From Ectopseudomonas mendocina (lineage in GTDB: Bacteria; Pseudomonadota; Gammaproteobacteria; Pseudomonadales; Pseudomonadaceae): DNA of 64,000 nt. Below, piece after piece: positions 51,482 to 60,019 of this stretch. A program made the position numbers and the translations under genes. The notes below the pieces were generated by a model that worked only from the letters and a program-made list of their open reading frames with translations, had not been told where the DNA came from and ran no database searches. How positions within the stretch are numbered: position 1 is the first letter of the stretch; the number at the start of each line of letters is the position of its first letter. Location: contig NZ_JADTQG010000010.1 in NCBI RefSeq assembly GCF_016008875.1, positions 124,001 to 188,000 of the forward strand. The letters run 5' to 3'.

Positions 51482-51976
51482 CTACTGCTTGAACTCGAAC
51501 TGCACCTCGGCGCCCTCGATGGAATCCCAGTAATCGTCCACCCGCTCGTTGCTAATCAGCCGACCGCTGATCTGGAACGGGCTCTGAGCTTCGGGTTTCT
51601 CGCCAAATAATGGTGGCAGCACCGGCGAGAGTTCCTCGCGGGTGTCACTTTCCAGCGCCTGCTCGAACAGCTCCTGCGGCACGCTGAGATCCAGCGCCAG
51701 CTTCGGTTCGGGCTCGGCCGGCTTGGCTTTCGTTGCCACGACGGGCTTGGGTTTGGCGGCGACGGGTGCTTTGGCGGGCGCCGCTGGCTTGCTTTCGACC
51801 GCCTTGGCAGGCGGCGCCGGTTCAACAGGCTTGGGCTTGACGACCTCGGCAACGGGCTCAGGCGTTGCCACCGCTGCCGGTTCAGGCTCGGATTGCTGCG
51901 CGACAGGCTCCGGCTCGCGCTCGCAGGCGCTCAGCCAACCCAGGCACAGTAGTAACAGCAGGAACTTACGCATCAT
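51482..51976 (-). CDS. Hypothetical Pro/Ala/Lys-rich lipoprotein
   Basis: A 164-residue protein with a clear lipobox (LGWLSAC, Cys18). A low-complexity segment of PEP, KPKP and APAK repeats (about residues 20-92) may span the periplasm, and a short C-terminal domain ends in VQFEFKQ. I recognise no family. It follows the sigma/anti-sigma operon on the same strand, 90 bases downstream, and could belong to that regulon. Confidence 0.72.
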   Translation of the reverse strand: MMRKFLLLLLCLGWLSACEREPEPVAQQSEPEPAAVATPEPVAEVVKPKPVEPAPPAKAVESKPAAPAKAPVAAKPKPVVATKAKPAEPEPKLALDLSVPQELFEQALESDTREELSPVLPPLFGEKPEAQSPFQISGRLISNERVDDYWDSIEGAEVQFEFKQ

Positions 51977-52066
51977 GGGACTAGGGCAACTCGATCAATA
52001 ACGCGCCCATGCTCCTCCGCGTGGGCGCGCCTGACAAGCCGACTTACACGACTTTTACCCAACTGC

Positions 52067-52741
52067 TCATTCATCCGCTGGCTCGTTAGCCAGATGATCG
52101 AGCTCAGCTTCGATATCCAGTTGCGGGTAGTCGGCCTGCAGTTGCTCCAGCAGCCGCTGCGCCTCCTCCTGCTGACCACCCTTGCGCAGTTCCAGCAAAC
52201 GCAGCAGCGCCTCCCGCGGTTCGCTCTGGGTTACCAGTTCGGCCATCGGCGCGATTGCGGCGGCGCTGGCCACCGGCGCCTCAGCCATATCGGCAGAGGG
52301 GGCCTGGCGGGCCATGACCTGGGTTCTCATGCGCTCCTGCGGGGCAGCTGTCGGTGCCGCCTGCTGCTCTGCGGCGCGCTTGGCTGCCATTGGCGCGGGA
52401 GCCGGAGCAGCGGGGCTCATGGCCACGCTGGGCGGGACTGCATCGAAGTTGGCCGGCGTCTGCTCCAGCGTGCGCCAGGTCAGACTAACGCCGATCCCGA
52501 CACAAGCCAGCCCGGCCACGGCCACCGACCAGCGCTGGCGTCCGCTGCCGAACAGCCATTGGTGCAAGCGCTGCGCCCAGCCAGAGTCCGGCTTATCGGG
52601 TTGATGCGTTTCTCGGGCAGCCGCACTGGCCGCCGCCAGGATACGCGCGTCCAGCTCGGCCGAGGGTTCGCCGCTGCCATGGGCACGGAAATGCGCCAAC
52701 AGCGCCTGTTCGTGATCCAGCGGTTCTCGTTCATGGGTCAT
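52067..52741 (-). CDS. Probable anti-sigma factor
   Basis: A 224-residue protein with a cytoplasmic N-terminus (HFRAHGSGEPSAELDARILAAA), one membrane segment (about residues 72-90) and a long Ala/Pro/Met-rich periplasmic part ending in an acidic helical tail. The start overlaps the sigma-factor stop (ATGA). Topology and position are those of an anti-sigma factor, though no zinc-binding HxxxCxxC motif is visible. Confidence 0.75.
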   Translation of the reverse strand: MTHEREPLDHEQALLAHFRAHGSGEPSAELDARILAAASAAARETHQPDKPDSGWAQRLHQWLFGSGRQRWSVAVAGLACVGIGVSLTWRTLEQTPANFDAVPPSVAMSPAAPAPAPMAAKRAAEQQAAPTAAPQERMRTQVMARQAPSADMAEAPVASAAAIAPMAELVTQSEPREALLRLLELRKGGQQEEAQRLLEQLQADYPQLDIEAELDHLANEPADE

Positions 52742-53310
52742 GCGGACAACTCCTCGGTGGCCAGCAGCCGGCGCAGTTTCTGCAGGGCATAGCGCAGACG
52801 GCTCTTGACCGTCTCGGCCGGCGTGCGGGTCAACTCGGCGATCTCGTTCAATTCCAGATCGCCATGGGCGCGCAGCAGGAACACCTCGCGCTGATCTTCC
52901 GGCAGGTCGGCCAGTGCCGCCTGCAGCCGCTCGCTATCGCGGCTCAGGCCCCACAACTGCTCCGGGCCCGGTTGCGGGTCGGCCTGGGCGTGCTGGCCTT
53001 CATCGTATTCGTCATGCCCAGCCTGATGACGGCCCGTCTTGCGCCAGTGGTCGATCAGGCGATTGCGGGCGATCTGGTACAACCAGGTTTTGAACAGCAC
53101 CGTCTCGCGCTGCTCGCTCTGGCTGCGGATCAGGCTCATCCAGGTTTCCTGGAACACTTCCTCGGCCAGGGCATGATCGCCACACAGGCCTAGCAGAAAG
53201 CGGAACAGGCCCAGCCGATGGCGCTGGTAAAGCGCGTTGAAGGCCGTGGCATCGCCGCGGCGGTAACGCCGCAATAGAGCGGCGTCGTCATCCGTGAGAG
53301 GTGCGTTCAC
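52738..53310 (-). CDS. ECF-type RNA polymerase sigma factor
   Basis: A 190-residue ECF sigma factor. Region 2 (AFNALYQRHRLGLFRFLLGLCGDHALAEEVFQETW, abbreviated) begins near residue 22, and region 4 (LPEDQREVFLLRAHGDLELNEIAELT) near residue 135. It starts with GTG overlapping the stop of the vWA gene (GTGA). The acidic and His-rich linker (GRHQAGHDEYDEGQHAQ) is unusual. It forms a three-gene operon with the vWA lipoprotein and the anti-sigma factor. Confidence 0.9.
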   Translation of the reverse strand: MNAPLTDDDAALLRRYRRGDATAFNALYQRHRLGLFRFLLGLCGDHALAEEVFQETWMSLIRSQSEQRETVLFKTWLYQIARNRLIDHWRKTGRHQAGHDEYDEGQHAQADPQPGPEQLWGLSRDSERLQAALADLPEDQREVFLLRAHGDLELNEIAELTRTPAETVKSRLRYALQKLRRLLATEELSA

Positions 53311-55007
53311 TGCTGGACTCTTACTGGTGTGGAGCCGGAAGTTTGCAGGCTCTGGGCAATTTCGGCCAGCTGGATGAATTCGCCGCGCAGGCCGAAGCGA
53401 TCCTCGCCCTTGGCCGAGCGCGCCAGTTCGATGCTCTGCGCCAGACCGAAATCGCCCGTATAGCGTCCATCCTTAAGCTGCTGGGCAAAGGCCGCAACCG
53501 CAGCGGCGAAACGCAGGTCCTCGCTGGCAGCGTTCATCGGCTTGGCCTCGGCACGCGCGATAGGCCGCTCCAGCAGGCGACTGCTCGCCTCCCCCGGCGC
53601 CTTGTAGCGAATCCGCAGCCAGGCCAGCTCGCGTGTCTCGAGCGCAGGCTGAGTGATGACCTTATAGCGCAGCGGCTCGAGCCAGCCCTTGCCACCAGCC
53701 GGGACGATCTCGTACAGCGCGGTGACGGTGTGCCCGGCACCGATATCACCGGCATCGACCTTGTCGTTGCTGAAATCCTCGCGCTTGAGCGCGCGGTTCT
53801 CGTAGCCCAGCAAGCGGTACTCGCTGACTTCGCTCGGGTTGAATTCCAGTTGCAGCTTCACGTCGCTGGCCACCGTGGCCAGGGTCGAGCCGAGCTGATC
53901 GACCAGTACCTTGCGCGCCTCGCGCAGGTTATCGATATAGGCGTAGTTGCCATTGCCGGCATCGGCCAACTGCTCCATCAGACGCTCGTTGTAATTGTCC
54001 ACGCCGAAACCCAGGGTGGTCAGCGAGACGCCGCTCTTGCGCTTGTCGGCGGCCAGTTGCTTGAGGCTGTCGAAGTCGCTGATGCCGACGTTGAAGTCGC
54101 CGTCGGTGGCCAGCAGGATGCGGTTGATGCCGCCGTCGATCAGATGCTTGCCGGCCTGCTGATAGGCCAGCTGGATGCCCGACTCGCCCGCCGTCGAACC
54201 ACCCGCGCTGAGTTGATCGATGGCCGCACGGATCTTCGCCTTGTCGCTGCCGGGCGTGGAGTCCAGCACCACCTGGCTATCACCGGCATAGGTGACCAGC
54301 GAGACGCGATCCTGCGGGCGAAGCTGGTCGACCAACAGCTTCAGCGTACCCTGCACCATCGGCAGGCCTTCGCGGCGATGCATAGAGCCGGACACGTCGA
54401 CCAGGAACACCAGGTTGGCCGGTGGCAGCTCGTCCACACTGCGATCCGAGGCCTTGATGGCGATGCGCAGCAGCCGCGTCTGCGGGTTCCACGGCGTCAC
54501 CGCCAGCTCGGTGCTGACGCCGAACGGTACGTCGCCCTGCGGCAGCGGATAGGCATAGGGAAAATAATTGACCAGTTCTTCCAGGCGCACGGCGTCCTTC
54601 GGCGGCAGTTGCCCGCCATTGAGAAAGCGCCGCACGTTGGCGTAGCTGCCGGTATCGACGTCGATGCTGAAGGTGGATACCGGCGTTTCGGCGACAGCGA
54701 ACACCGGGTTGTCGGCATAGGCCTGATATTGCTCGCGCGACTCGTCACGGTAGCTTGGCGGCAGGCCATCGGCGATGGGGGCCGGCGCATAGGCCAGGGT
54801 CGCCATGCGCTTGTGGCTGGCTTCGGCAGGCATTTCGGCCGCTGCGGGTGCAGGCAGTCGTTCACGTACGAGCGTCGCCGCCGGCTGCGAGCTGGCCTGG
54901 GCTTCCGGCTCCGGGCCAGAAGCGCTGCAGGCGGCGAGCAGCAACAAGGTTCCAGCCGAGAAACCGACGGCGAACGGACGAACGAGCAACGCGGAATAAG
55001 CGGACAT
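53307..55007 (-). CDS. vWA-domain lipoprotein (YfbK-like)
   Basis: A 566-residue protein with a lipoprotein signal (LLLLAAC, near residue 27), an N-terminal YfbK-type domain (FSIDVDTGSYANVRRFL), a von Willebrand A domain with an intact MIDAS motif DVSGSM near residue 197, and a C-terminal DUF3520 region. The start at 55007 has AGGAG upstream. Gene order vWA-sigma-anti-sigma suggests that it senses, or is exported under, the same envelope signal. Function is unknown in Pseudomonas. Confidence 0.85.
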   Translation of the reverse strand: MSAYSALLVRPFAVGFSAGTLLLLAACSASGPEPEAQASSQPAATLVRERLPAPAAAEMPAEASHKRMATLAYAPAPIADGLPPSYRDESREQYQAYADNPVFAVAETPVSTFSIDVDTGSYANVRRFLNGGQLPPKDAVRLEELVNYFPYAYPLPQGDVPFGVSTELAVTPWNPQTRLLRIAIKASDRSVDELPPANLVFLVDVSGSMHRREGLPMVQGTLKLLVDQLRPQDRVSLVTYAGDSQVVLDSTPGSDKAKIRAAIDQLSAGGSTAGESGIQLAYQQAGKHLIDGGINRILLATDGDFNVGISDFDSLKQLAADKRKSGVSLTTLGFGVDNYNERLMEQLADAGNGNYAYIDNLREARKVLVDQLGSTLATVASDVKLQLEFNPSEVSEYRLLGYENRALKREDFSNDKVDAGDIGAGHTVTALYEIVPAGGKGWLEPLRYKVITQPALETRELAWLRIRYKAPGEASSRLLERPIARAEAKPMNAASEDLRFAAAVAAFAQQLKDGRYTGDFGLAQSIELARSAKGEDRFGLRGEFIQLAEIAQSLQTSGSTPVRVQQ

Positions 55008-55093
55008 GGTGCATCTCCTGAGCAATGGCACGAGACCTTCGCTCAGGTAGACGCAGCACTGCGACGAATCGGGTTAAGCCAGAAGGATCATTT

Positions 55094-56539
55094 TCAATCC
55101 TCCCAGGAGCCACCTGCCTCCTGGCACAGCTGCGTGGCCAGCATGCCCAGCGTCATCAGCGCCCTTTCCGCCTCGCGATTCCACGGGATGCCGCAGTTGA
55201 GGCGTACGCAGTGGTTGAACTGCTCCGTGTTGCTGAAGATCAGCCCCGGTGCGATCGAGATGCCCTGCTGCAGCGCACGCACGTGCAGATCCTTGGTGTT
55301 GACCCTTGCCGGCAGGCTGACCCAGAGGATGAAGCCGCCCTTGGGGCGGGTCATCTGCGTGCCAGCCGGGAAGTACTGCTGCACCGCCAACTGGAAGGCG
55401 CTGAGGTTCTTGCGGTACTCCTGGCGGATATGCCGCAGATGGCGGTCGTACCCGCCATTCTCCAGGTAGGCCGCCACCGCCATCTGGGTGACGCTGCACG
55501 CCGAATGGGTGGAGAAGGTCTGCAGGCGCTGAATCTCGTCCTGGTACTTGCCGGCGACGATCCAGCCGATGCGCACTCCCGGCGACAGCGTCTTGGAGAA
55601 GCTCGAGCAATAGATCACCCGGCTGTCGCGGTCATGCGACTTGAGCGCCTTGGTCGGCCCCTGTTCGAACATCAGCTCGCCGTAGATATCGTCCTCGACG
55701 ATCTGGAAATCATAATCACCGGCCAGGCGCAGCAACTGGCGCTGGCGCTCCTCGGGAATGGTACCGCCCAATGGATTGGACAGCCGTGCAGTCAGCACCA
55801 GCGCCTTGATAGGCCACTGGTTGGCCGCCAGTTGCAGCGCTTCCAGGCTGATGCCGGTGGTGGGGTCACACGGGATCTCGATGACCTTGAGCCCCAGCAA
55901 GTCGGCCAGTTGCAGCAGACCGTAATAGGTTGGCGACTCCACTGCGATCAGGTCGCCCGGCTTGGTCAGCACGCGCAGGCTCATCTGCAGCGCATCGACG
56001 CAGCCATGGGTGATCACCACTTCCGAGGGATCGACCACCACGCCGGCATCGCGCATGCGGATCGCCACCTGGCGGCGCAACGGCTCGAAGCCGGGGCTGA
56101 ACATGTAGCTGAAGGCACGCGGGCTGTGAAAACGAGTGACCTTGGCCAGTTGCTGGTGCAGCGCGCGCACCGGCAGGTAATCGACATGCGGCACCGCTGC
56201 GCCCAGCGGGAACACGCCCTCACGACGTGACTCGGTGAGCACCTGATTGATAATGCTGGCGCGGGTGACCAGGCCCGGCCGCTCGACCTTGGCAATATCG
56301 GGCGTCGGCGCGGTCAGCGCTGGCGTCTGGTGAACATAGAAGCCCGACTGCGGCCGCGCCCGGATCAGCCCCTGGTCCTCAAGATTGGCGTACGCCTGCA
56401 AAACCGTGGCGTGGCTGACATTGAGCTGCGCGCTCATCTTGCGCACCGAGGGCACACGCTCGCCCGGCTGGTAGACGCCACGGCGAATATCCTCGGCCAA
56501 CTGCTGGGCGATGCGTTGATAGAGCAGCAGATTGGTCAT
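55094..56539 (-). CDS. MocR/GntR-type regulator with aminotransferase-like domain
   Basis: A 481-residue PdxR/MocR-family protein. An N-terminal winged helix (about residues 1-70, with PGERVPSVRKMSAQLNVSHATVLQAY) is joined to a fold-type I aminotransferase-like domain with the PLP lysine in SSFSKTLSPGVRIG near residue 310. Start 56539 was chosen because GGAG precedes it. Such regulators bind PLP and an amino compound. No divergent target gene is adjacent. It ends 87 bases from the vWA gene start. Confidence 0.87.
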   Translation of the reverse strand: MTNLLLYQRIAQQLAEDIRRGVYQPGERVPSVRKMSAQLNVSHATVLQAYANLEDQGLIRARPQSGFYVHQTPALTAPTPDIAKVERPGLVTRASIINQVLTESRREGVFPLGAAVPHVDYLPVRALHQQLAKVTRFHSPRAFSYMFSPGFEPLRRQVAIRMRDAGVVVDPSEVVITHGCVDALQMSLRVLTKPGDLIAVESPTYYGLLQLADLLGLKVIEIPCDPTTGISLEALQLAANQWPIKALVLTARLSNPLGGTIPEERQRQLLRLAGDYDFQIVEDDIYGELMFEQGPTKALKSHDRDSRVIYCSSFSKTLSPGVRIGWIVAGKYQDEIQRLQTFSTHSACSVTQMAVAAYLENGGYDRHLRHIRQEYRKNLSAFQLAVQQYFPAGTQMTRPKGGFILWVSLPARVNTKDLHVRALQQGISIAPGLIFSNTEQFNHCVRLNCGIPWNREAERALMTLGMLATQLCQEAGGSWED

Positions 56540-56675
56540 GGCGAGATTCTCCGGGTCAATGGAGCATAACAGTAACCTATTGCTACACAATTGTACCGGC
56601 ACAGATGCAATCTGTTTTTCTGATACGGCAAGGTCTGCGGGAAAAACGCGGCGTCGCCGCTATCTTCAATGCATA

Positions 56676-56890
56676 AAAAACCCCGGACGCGCCGTAATGC
56701 TGTTCACATAAGAAGTGGTCGCAGGCGATTAGTCCCCTCGCCCCTGAGGGGAGAGGGTTAGGGAGAGGGGGAAACTGGCAGTCTTGCGGAATTTTCAGCC
56801 CTCTCCCCCAGCCCCTCTCCCATAAATGGGAGAGGGGAGCCAAGCGCGTACAACCTTAAGTGAACAGCATTGCGGACGCGCCGGGGTTCG
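56676..56890 (-). terminator. Terminator of the OmpA operon, split by an insertion
   Basis: Outer arms AACCCCGG (56679-56686) and CCGGGGTT (56881-56888) belong to one hairpin, followed on the minus strand by a T-run. Without the 178-base insertion and its 11-base duplication, the sequence would be a compact GC hairpin with a 5-base loop. Confidence 0.7.
56695..56872. mobile_element. MITE-like element, 178 bp, with terminal repeats and target duplication
   Basis: The ends TAATGCTGTTCACATAAG and, inverted, CAATGCTGTTCACTTAAG match at 16 of 18 bases. CGGACGCGCCG is duplicated on both sides (56684-56694 and 56873-56883), an 11-base target duplication as made by IS4-like transposases. The inside holds only G/C-rich inverted repeats (AGGGGAGAGGG and the reverse), with no coding frame. 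It sits in the loop of a terminator. Confidence 0.8.
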
Positions 56891-56909
56891 CATGCTCTAT
56901 GTCAGCGAT

Positions 56910-57722
56910 TCAACGCTCTGCGCCAAGCTGACCTCGCTCGTCGGAGAAGACGATCTCCACCCGACGGTTCTGCGCCCGACCGCGTGCCGAGGCGTTCTCC
57001 GCGACGGGAAAGTCCACGCCGTAACCGACCACCTGAATACGCTTGGCATCCACGCCCAGATCAACCAGCAGATCGGCCACAGCCTGCGCTCGCGCTCGTG
57101 AAAGCTCGAGGTTCTCGGCGGCGTCACCGGTATTGTCGGTATAGCCCTCCATACGCACACGCCGCTGCGGGTTGAGCTGCAGGAACTGCACGAGCTTGAG
57201 CACCGTGCGGTTGGCTGCCGGCTGCAGGTCGGCGCGGCCGGCATCGAACAGCATGTCGCCCAGGGTCATCACCAGGCCGCGCTCGGTCTCGCTGGTGGCG
57301 AGGCTGACCATCTGCTCTTCCAGCCAGCCGTTGTGCTGTTGCACGCTAAGCAGCTTGGCTTCGCGCAACGTCAGCTGCAGGCGCTGACGCTCCAGCTCGA
57401 GCTTGGCAGCGCGCTCATGATTGAGGCTGATTTCGCTGTGTTGTCGGGCGATATCGGCATAGCGCTGGCTGAGATAGGCGTAATGACGCACGTCGTCGCC
57501 ACTGCCCCAATAGCTGGACAGCCGCTCGGCGCGCGCCAGTGACTCACCTGCGCGAATCACGTCCTTGGGCGCGGCGCGCAGGACATTGGGATCTTCCTTG
57601 ACCGACTGGAAGCTCAGGCGCGCCTCTTCCAGCGCTTGATCGCTTGCCGGCTGGTGGGCTGCACAACCACTGAGCAAGGCACCAGCCAACAACAGGCCGC
57701 CGAGGTAACCGAAAGCCTTCAT
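56910..57722 (-). CDS. OmpA-family lipoprotein with DUF4398 region
   Basis: A 270-residue lipoprotein (LLSGC, near residue 20) with a helical DUF4398-type N-terminal half and a C-terminal OmpA domain. The peptidoglycan-binding pattern is GYTDNTGDAAENLELSRARAQAVADLL (abbreviated) near residue 195, ending in GRAQNRRVEIVF. It probably tethers the outer membrane to peptidoglycan. It overlaps the upstream DUF4398 gene by one base. Confidence 0.88.
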   Translation of the reverse strand: MKAFGYLGGLLLAGALLSGCAAHQPASDQALEEARLSFQSVKEDPNVLRAAPKDVIRAGESLARAERLSSYWGSGDDVRHYAYLSQRYADIARQHSEISLNHERAAKLELERQRLQLTLREAKLLSVQQHNGWLEEQMVSLATSETERGLVMTLGDMLFDAGRADLQPAANRTVLKLVQFLQLNPQRRVRMEGYTDNTGDAAENLELSRARAQAVADLLVDLGVDAKRIQVVGYGVDFPVAENASARGRAQNRRVEIVFSDERGQLGAER

Positions 57723-58072
57723 CACATGGCTCCCAGTTGCTGGCGCAAACGGCCGATACGCTGGTTGAGCTCGGTCAGCTGCTCGCGGCCCTTGCCGTTG
57801 AGATGCTCGGCCTCGGCCAGGCGCGCATCGAGCTCGGCCTGCTCGGCCAGTTGGCGTGCCTGCTTGTTTTCACCGTCCTGCATGGCTGCCTGGGCCTGGG
57901 CGAACTTGTCTTCGGCCTGGCGCAAGGACGCGGACTGCTCGCTGGCTACGCCCAGGGATTTGGTCTGTGCCAGGGCCTGCTCGGTCAGACGCAACTGCTC
58001 GGTGGGCGCAGGATCGCTTGCGCAAGCCGCCAGGCCCAGCGCCAGCAGCACGGGAAGAGTTCGATTGATCAC
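57722..58072 (-). CDS. DUF4398 small lipoprotein
   Basis: A 116-residue protein with a lipobox (LGLAAC) after a short signal, then a helical, charged body typical of DUF4398 (QAEDKFAQAQAAMQDGENKQA). GTG at 58072 was taken as start because the signal peptide begins there. It precedes the OmpA-family gene, and the two share helical-domain type, so their products may work together. Confidence 0.8.
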   Translation of the reverse strand: MINRTLPVLLALGLAACASDPAPTEQLRLTEQALAQTKSLGVASEQSASLRQAEDKFAQAQAAMQDGENKQARQLAEQAELDARLAEAEHLNGKGREQLTELNQRIGRLRQQLGAM

Positions 58073-58083
58073 TAAAAAATTTC

Positions 58084-58917
58084 CTACTGAGTCACGTCGC
58101 CGACCGGATCGGGCTGCATCTGCTGCGCCTTCCACAGTTCCAGATTGCTTTTCAGGTACTGCTCAGGCAGCCCGGCGGCGACCATTTCTGTCATCTTCCG
58201 CGCCAGCTGACCACGCAGCCAGGGCTCGTTGCATGCCGAATTATGCGAAAGGGTGAGGTAAAGACCCTCGCTGGATATCGGCGGGTCCAGCACCTCGAGA
58301 TCATCTTCCATGCCCAGCGTCTCCGCGAGCGCCAAGCCGGGGTAGCGCTCGTAGAGCACGTAATCGGTGCGGCCGAGTAGCAACTTCTGGAACGCCTGGG
58401 TCAGACTGGATACCCCCTCGAGCGTCAGGTTCTGCTTGGCAAAGTTATCGAACTGCTGACCGAAGCTATTGCCCACCAGGGTGTCGCCGGTGTGCCCCTG
58501 CAGGTCGATCCAGCTGCCATAGGGGAAGGTCTCTCCCTTGCGCACCCAGACCACGCTCGGCGTGAAGAAGAATGCAGGGTGTACGTAGTCCATGCTTTCC
58601 AGGCGTGGCAGCGTCAGGAACGCGCCCGCAAGCAGGTCGACACGGCCGGTGCGCACTTCGTCCTGCGCGCGCGACCAGGGCCCGGTATGGATCACGTCGA
58701 TCACCACACCCAGCTCTTTGCCCAGATGCTTGAGCATATCGGCATTGGCACCGATCAACTGTTGCGGATTCTGCGGATCGCGCCAGAGATAAGGCGGGTA
58801 TTCGGGGTTGCCGGTCGCCACCAGGCGTTCGCATTTACCTGCGGCCAGGGCGGCGCCGGGCATCACGGCCAGTGCGCACCACAGCAGCAGCGACTTAAAC
58901 AGACCACGCTCAGGCAT
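58084..58917 (-). CDS. Periplasmic solute-binding protein (SBP_bac_3 type)
   Basis: A 277-residue protein with a cleaved signal peptide (AALAAG, about residue 26) and the two-lobed fold of polar-amino-acid-binding proteins (VDLLAGAFLTLPRLESMDYVHPAF near residue 92). No permease or ATPase gene is adjacent, so it may serve as a sensor or work with a distant transporter. It is first in an operon with DUF4398 and OmpA genes, 11 bases apart. Confidence 0.82.
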   Translation of the reverse strand: MPERGLFKSLLLWCALAVMPGAALAAGKCERLVATGNPEYPPYLWRDPQNPQQLIGANADMLKHLGKELGVVIDVIHTGPWSRAQDEVRTGRVDLLAGAFLTLPRLESMDYVHPAFFFTPSVVWVRKGETFPYGSWIDLQGHTGDTLVGNSFGQQFDNFAKQNLTLEGVSSLTQAFQKLLLGRTDYVLYERYPGLALAETLGMEDDLEVLDPPISSEGLYLTLSHNSACNEPWLRGQLARKMTEMVAAGLPEQYLKSNLELWKAQQMQPDPVGDVTQ

Positions 58918-59030
58918 TGGCGACTCTCGGTTGTGCGTTGATCGGCAGGAGGGTCTCAGCCGCCCCGTAATCTTCTGCGTTCATGCTAGCTTAGTGGCGC
59001 CGCCATAATAATTCGCGATAAGGACGCGCC

Positions 59031-59957
59031 ATGAAAAAACTGCTGCTTGCACTGCTGCTTCTACTGTCAGGAAGCGCAGCCATGCTGTACTTCTTTCCAG
59101 CGGCTCAACTGGCCGGCCTGCGCCTGATCGAACAGTACCGCGCCGGGTTCAGTCACAAGCAGCTAGCTGTGCACAATCTTAACATCCATTACTACCAGGG
59201 AGGACCGGCGAGCGGCGAAACCCTGGTGCTGCTCCACGGCTTCGCCGCGGACAAGGATAACTGGCTGCGTTTCTCCCGCCACCTGACCCAGGACCATCGC
59301 GTCATCGCCCTGGACCTGCCCGGCTTCGGCGACAGCGACCTGCCACCTGGCAGCTATGATGTCGGCACCCAGGCCGAACGTCTGGCGGACATTCTCGATG
59401 CCATGGGCATCCAGCAGGCACACGTGCTGGGCAACTCGATGGGCGGACATATCGCCGCACTCTTCGCGGCGCGCTACCCGGATCGCGTGCGCTCGCTGGC
59501 GCTGTTCGCCAACGCCGGGATCGACAGCCCGCACAAGAGCGAGCTGTATCGCCTGCTGACCCATGGCGAAGCCAACCCACTGGTGGTCGCACAACCGCAG
59601 GACTTCGAAAAATTGCTGCAGTTCGTTTTCGTCGAGCCGCCCTATCTGCCGCAATCGCTCAAGCGTTATCTGGGCGAGCGTTCCATGGCCAAGGCCCCGC
59701 ACTACGAGATGGTCTTCAAGCAACTCGTCGAACGCAATGTCCCGCTGGAGCCTGAGCTGAAGAAAATCCAGGCGCCCACCTTGCTGCTCTGGGGCAAGCA
59801 GGATCGTGTGCTGGACGTGTCCAGCATCGAAGTCATGCAGCCGCTGCTGCGCAAATCCAGCGTGGTGATCATGGATAACGTCGGCCACGCGCCCATGCTA
59901 GAGCGCCCCGAAGAAAGTGCCCTGCTCTACCGGCGTTTTCTGCAAAGTCTGAAGTGA
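59031..59957 (+). CDS. plaF: Membrane-anchored alpha/beta hydrolase, PlaF-like
   Basis: A 308-residue hydrolase with an uncleaved N-terminal membrane segment (about residues 5-24), oxyanion motif LLHGFAADKDNW, nucleophile elbow GNSMGGH near residue 137, acid in GKQDRVLD and histidine in VGHAPML near residue 286. In P. aeruginosa the phospholipase A PlaF (PA2949) lies near etfA-etfB, as here, which supports orthology. Substrate preference cannot be read from sequence. Confidence 0.75.
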   Translation: MKKLLLALLLLLSGSAAMLYFFPAAQLAGLRLIEQYRAGFSHKQLAVHNLNIHYYQGGPASGETLVLLHGFAADKDNWLRFSRHLTQDHRVIALDLPGFGDSDLPPGSYDVGTQAERLADILDAMGIQQAHVLGNSMGGHIAALFAARYPDRVRSLALFANAGIDSPHKSELYRLLTHGEANPLVVAQPQDFEKLLQFVFVEPPYLPQSLKRYLGERSMAKAPHYEMVFKQLVERNVPLEPELKKIQAPTLLLWGKQDRVLDVSSIEVMQPLLRKSSVVIMDNVGHAPMLERPEESALLYRRFLQSLK

Positions 59958-59972
59958 CAATATGCAGGCAAT

Positions 59973-60001
59973 AAAAAACCCGCTCACGAGAGCGGGTTTT
60001 T
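59973..60001. terminator. Bidirectional terminator between plaF-like gene and etfA
   Basis: CCCGCTC/GAGCGGG with a 4-base loop is flanked by six A on the left and five T on the right. It can stop transcription from both converging genes. Confidence 0.92.
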
Positions 60002-60019
60002 CGTAGCAGGAAAAGCGGC

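Noticed and set aside
53301-55469. A 722-codon open frame on the plus strand across the vWA and MocR genes
   Set aside because: It crosses the gap between two real genes, and its sequence is rich in His, Gln, Arg and Gly without domain structure.
56728-56840. Repeated G-rich stretch considered as a CRISPR array
   Set aside because: There are only two inverted, not direct, copies, and they sit inside a MITE with terminal repeats.
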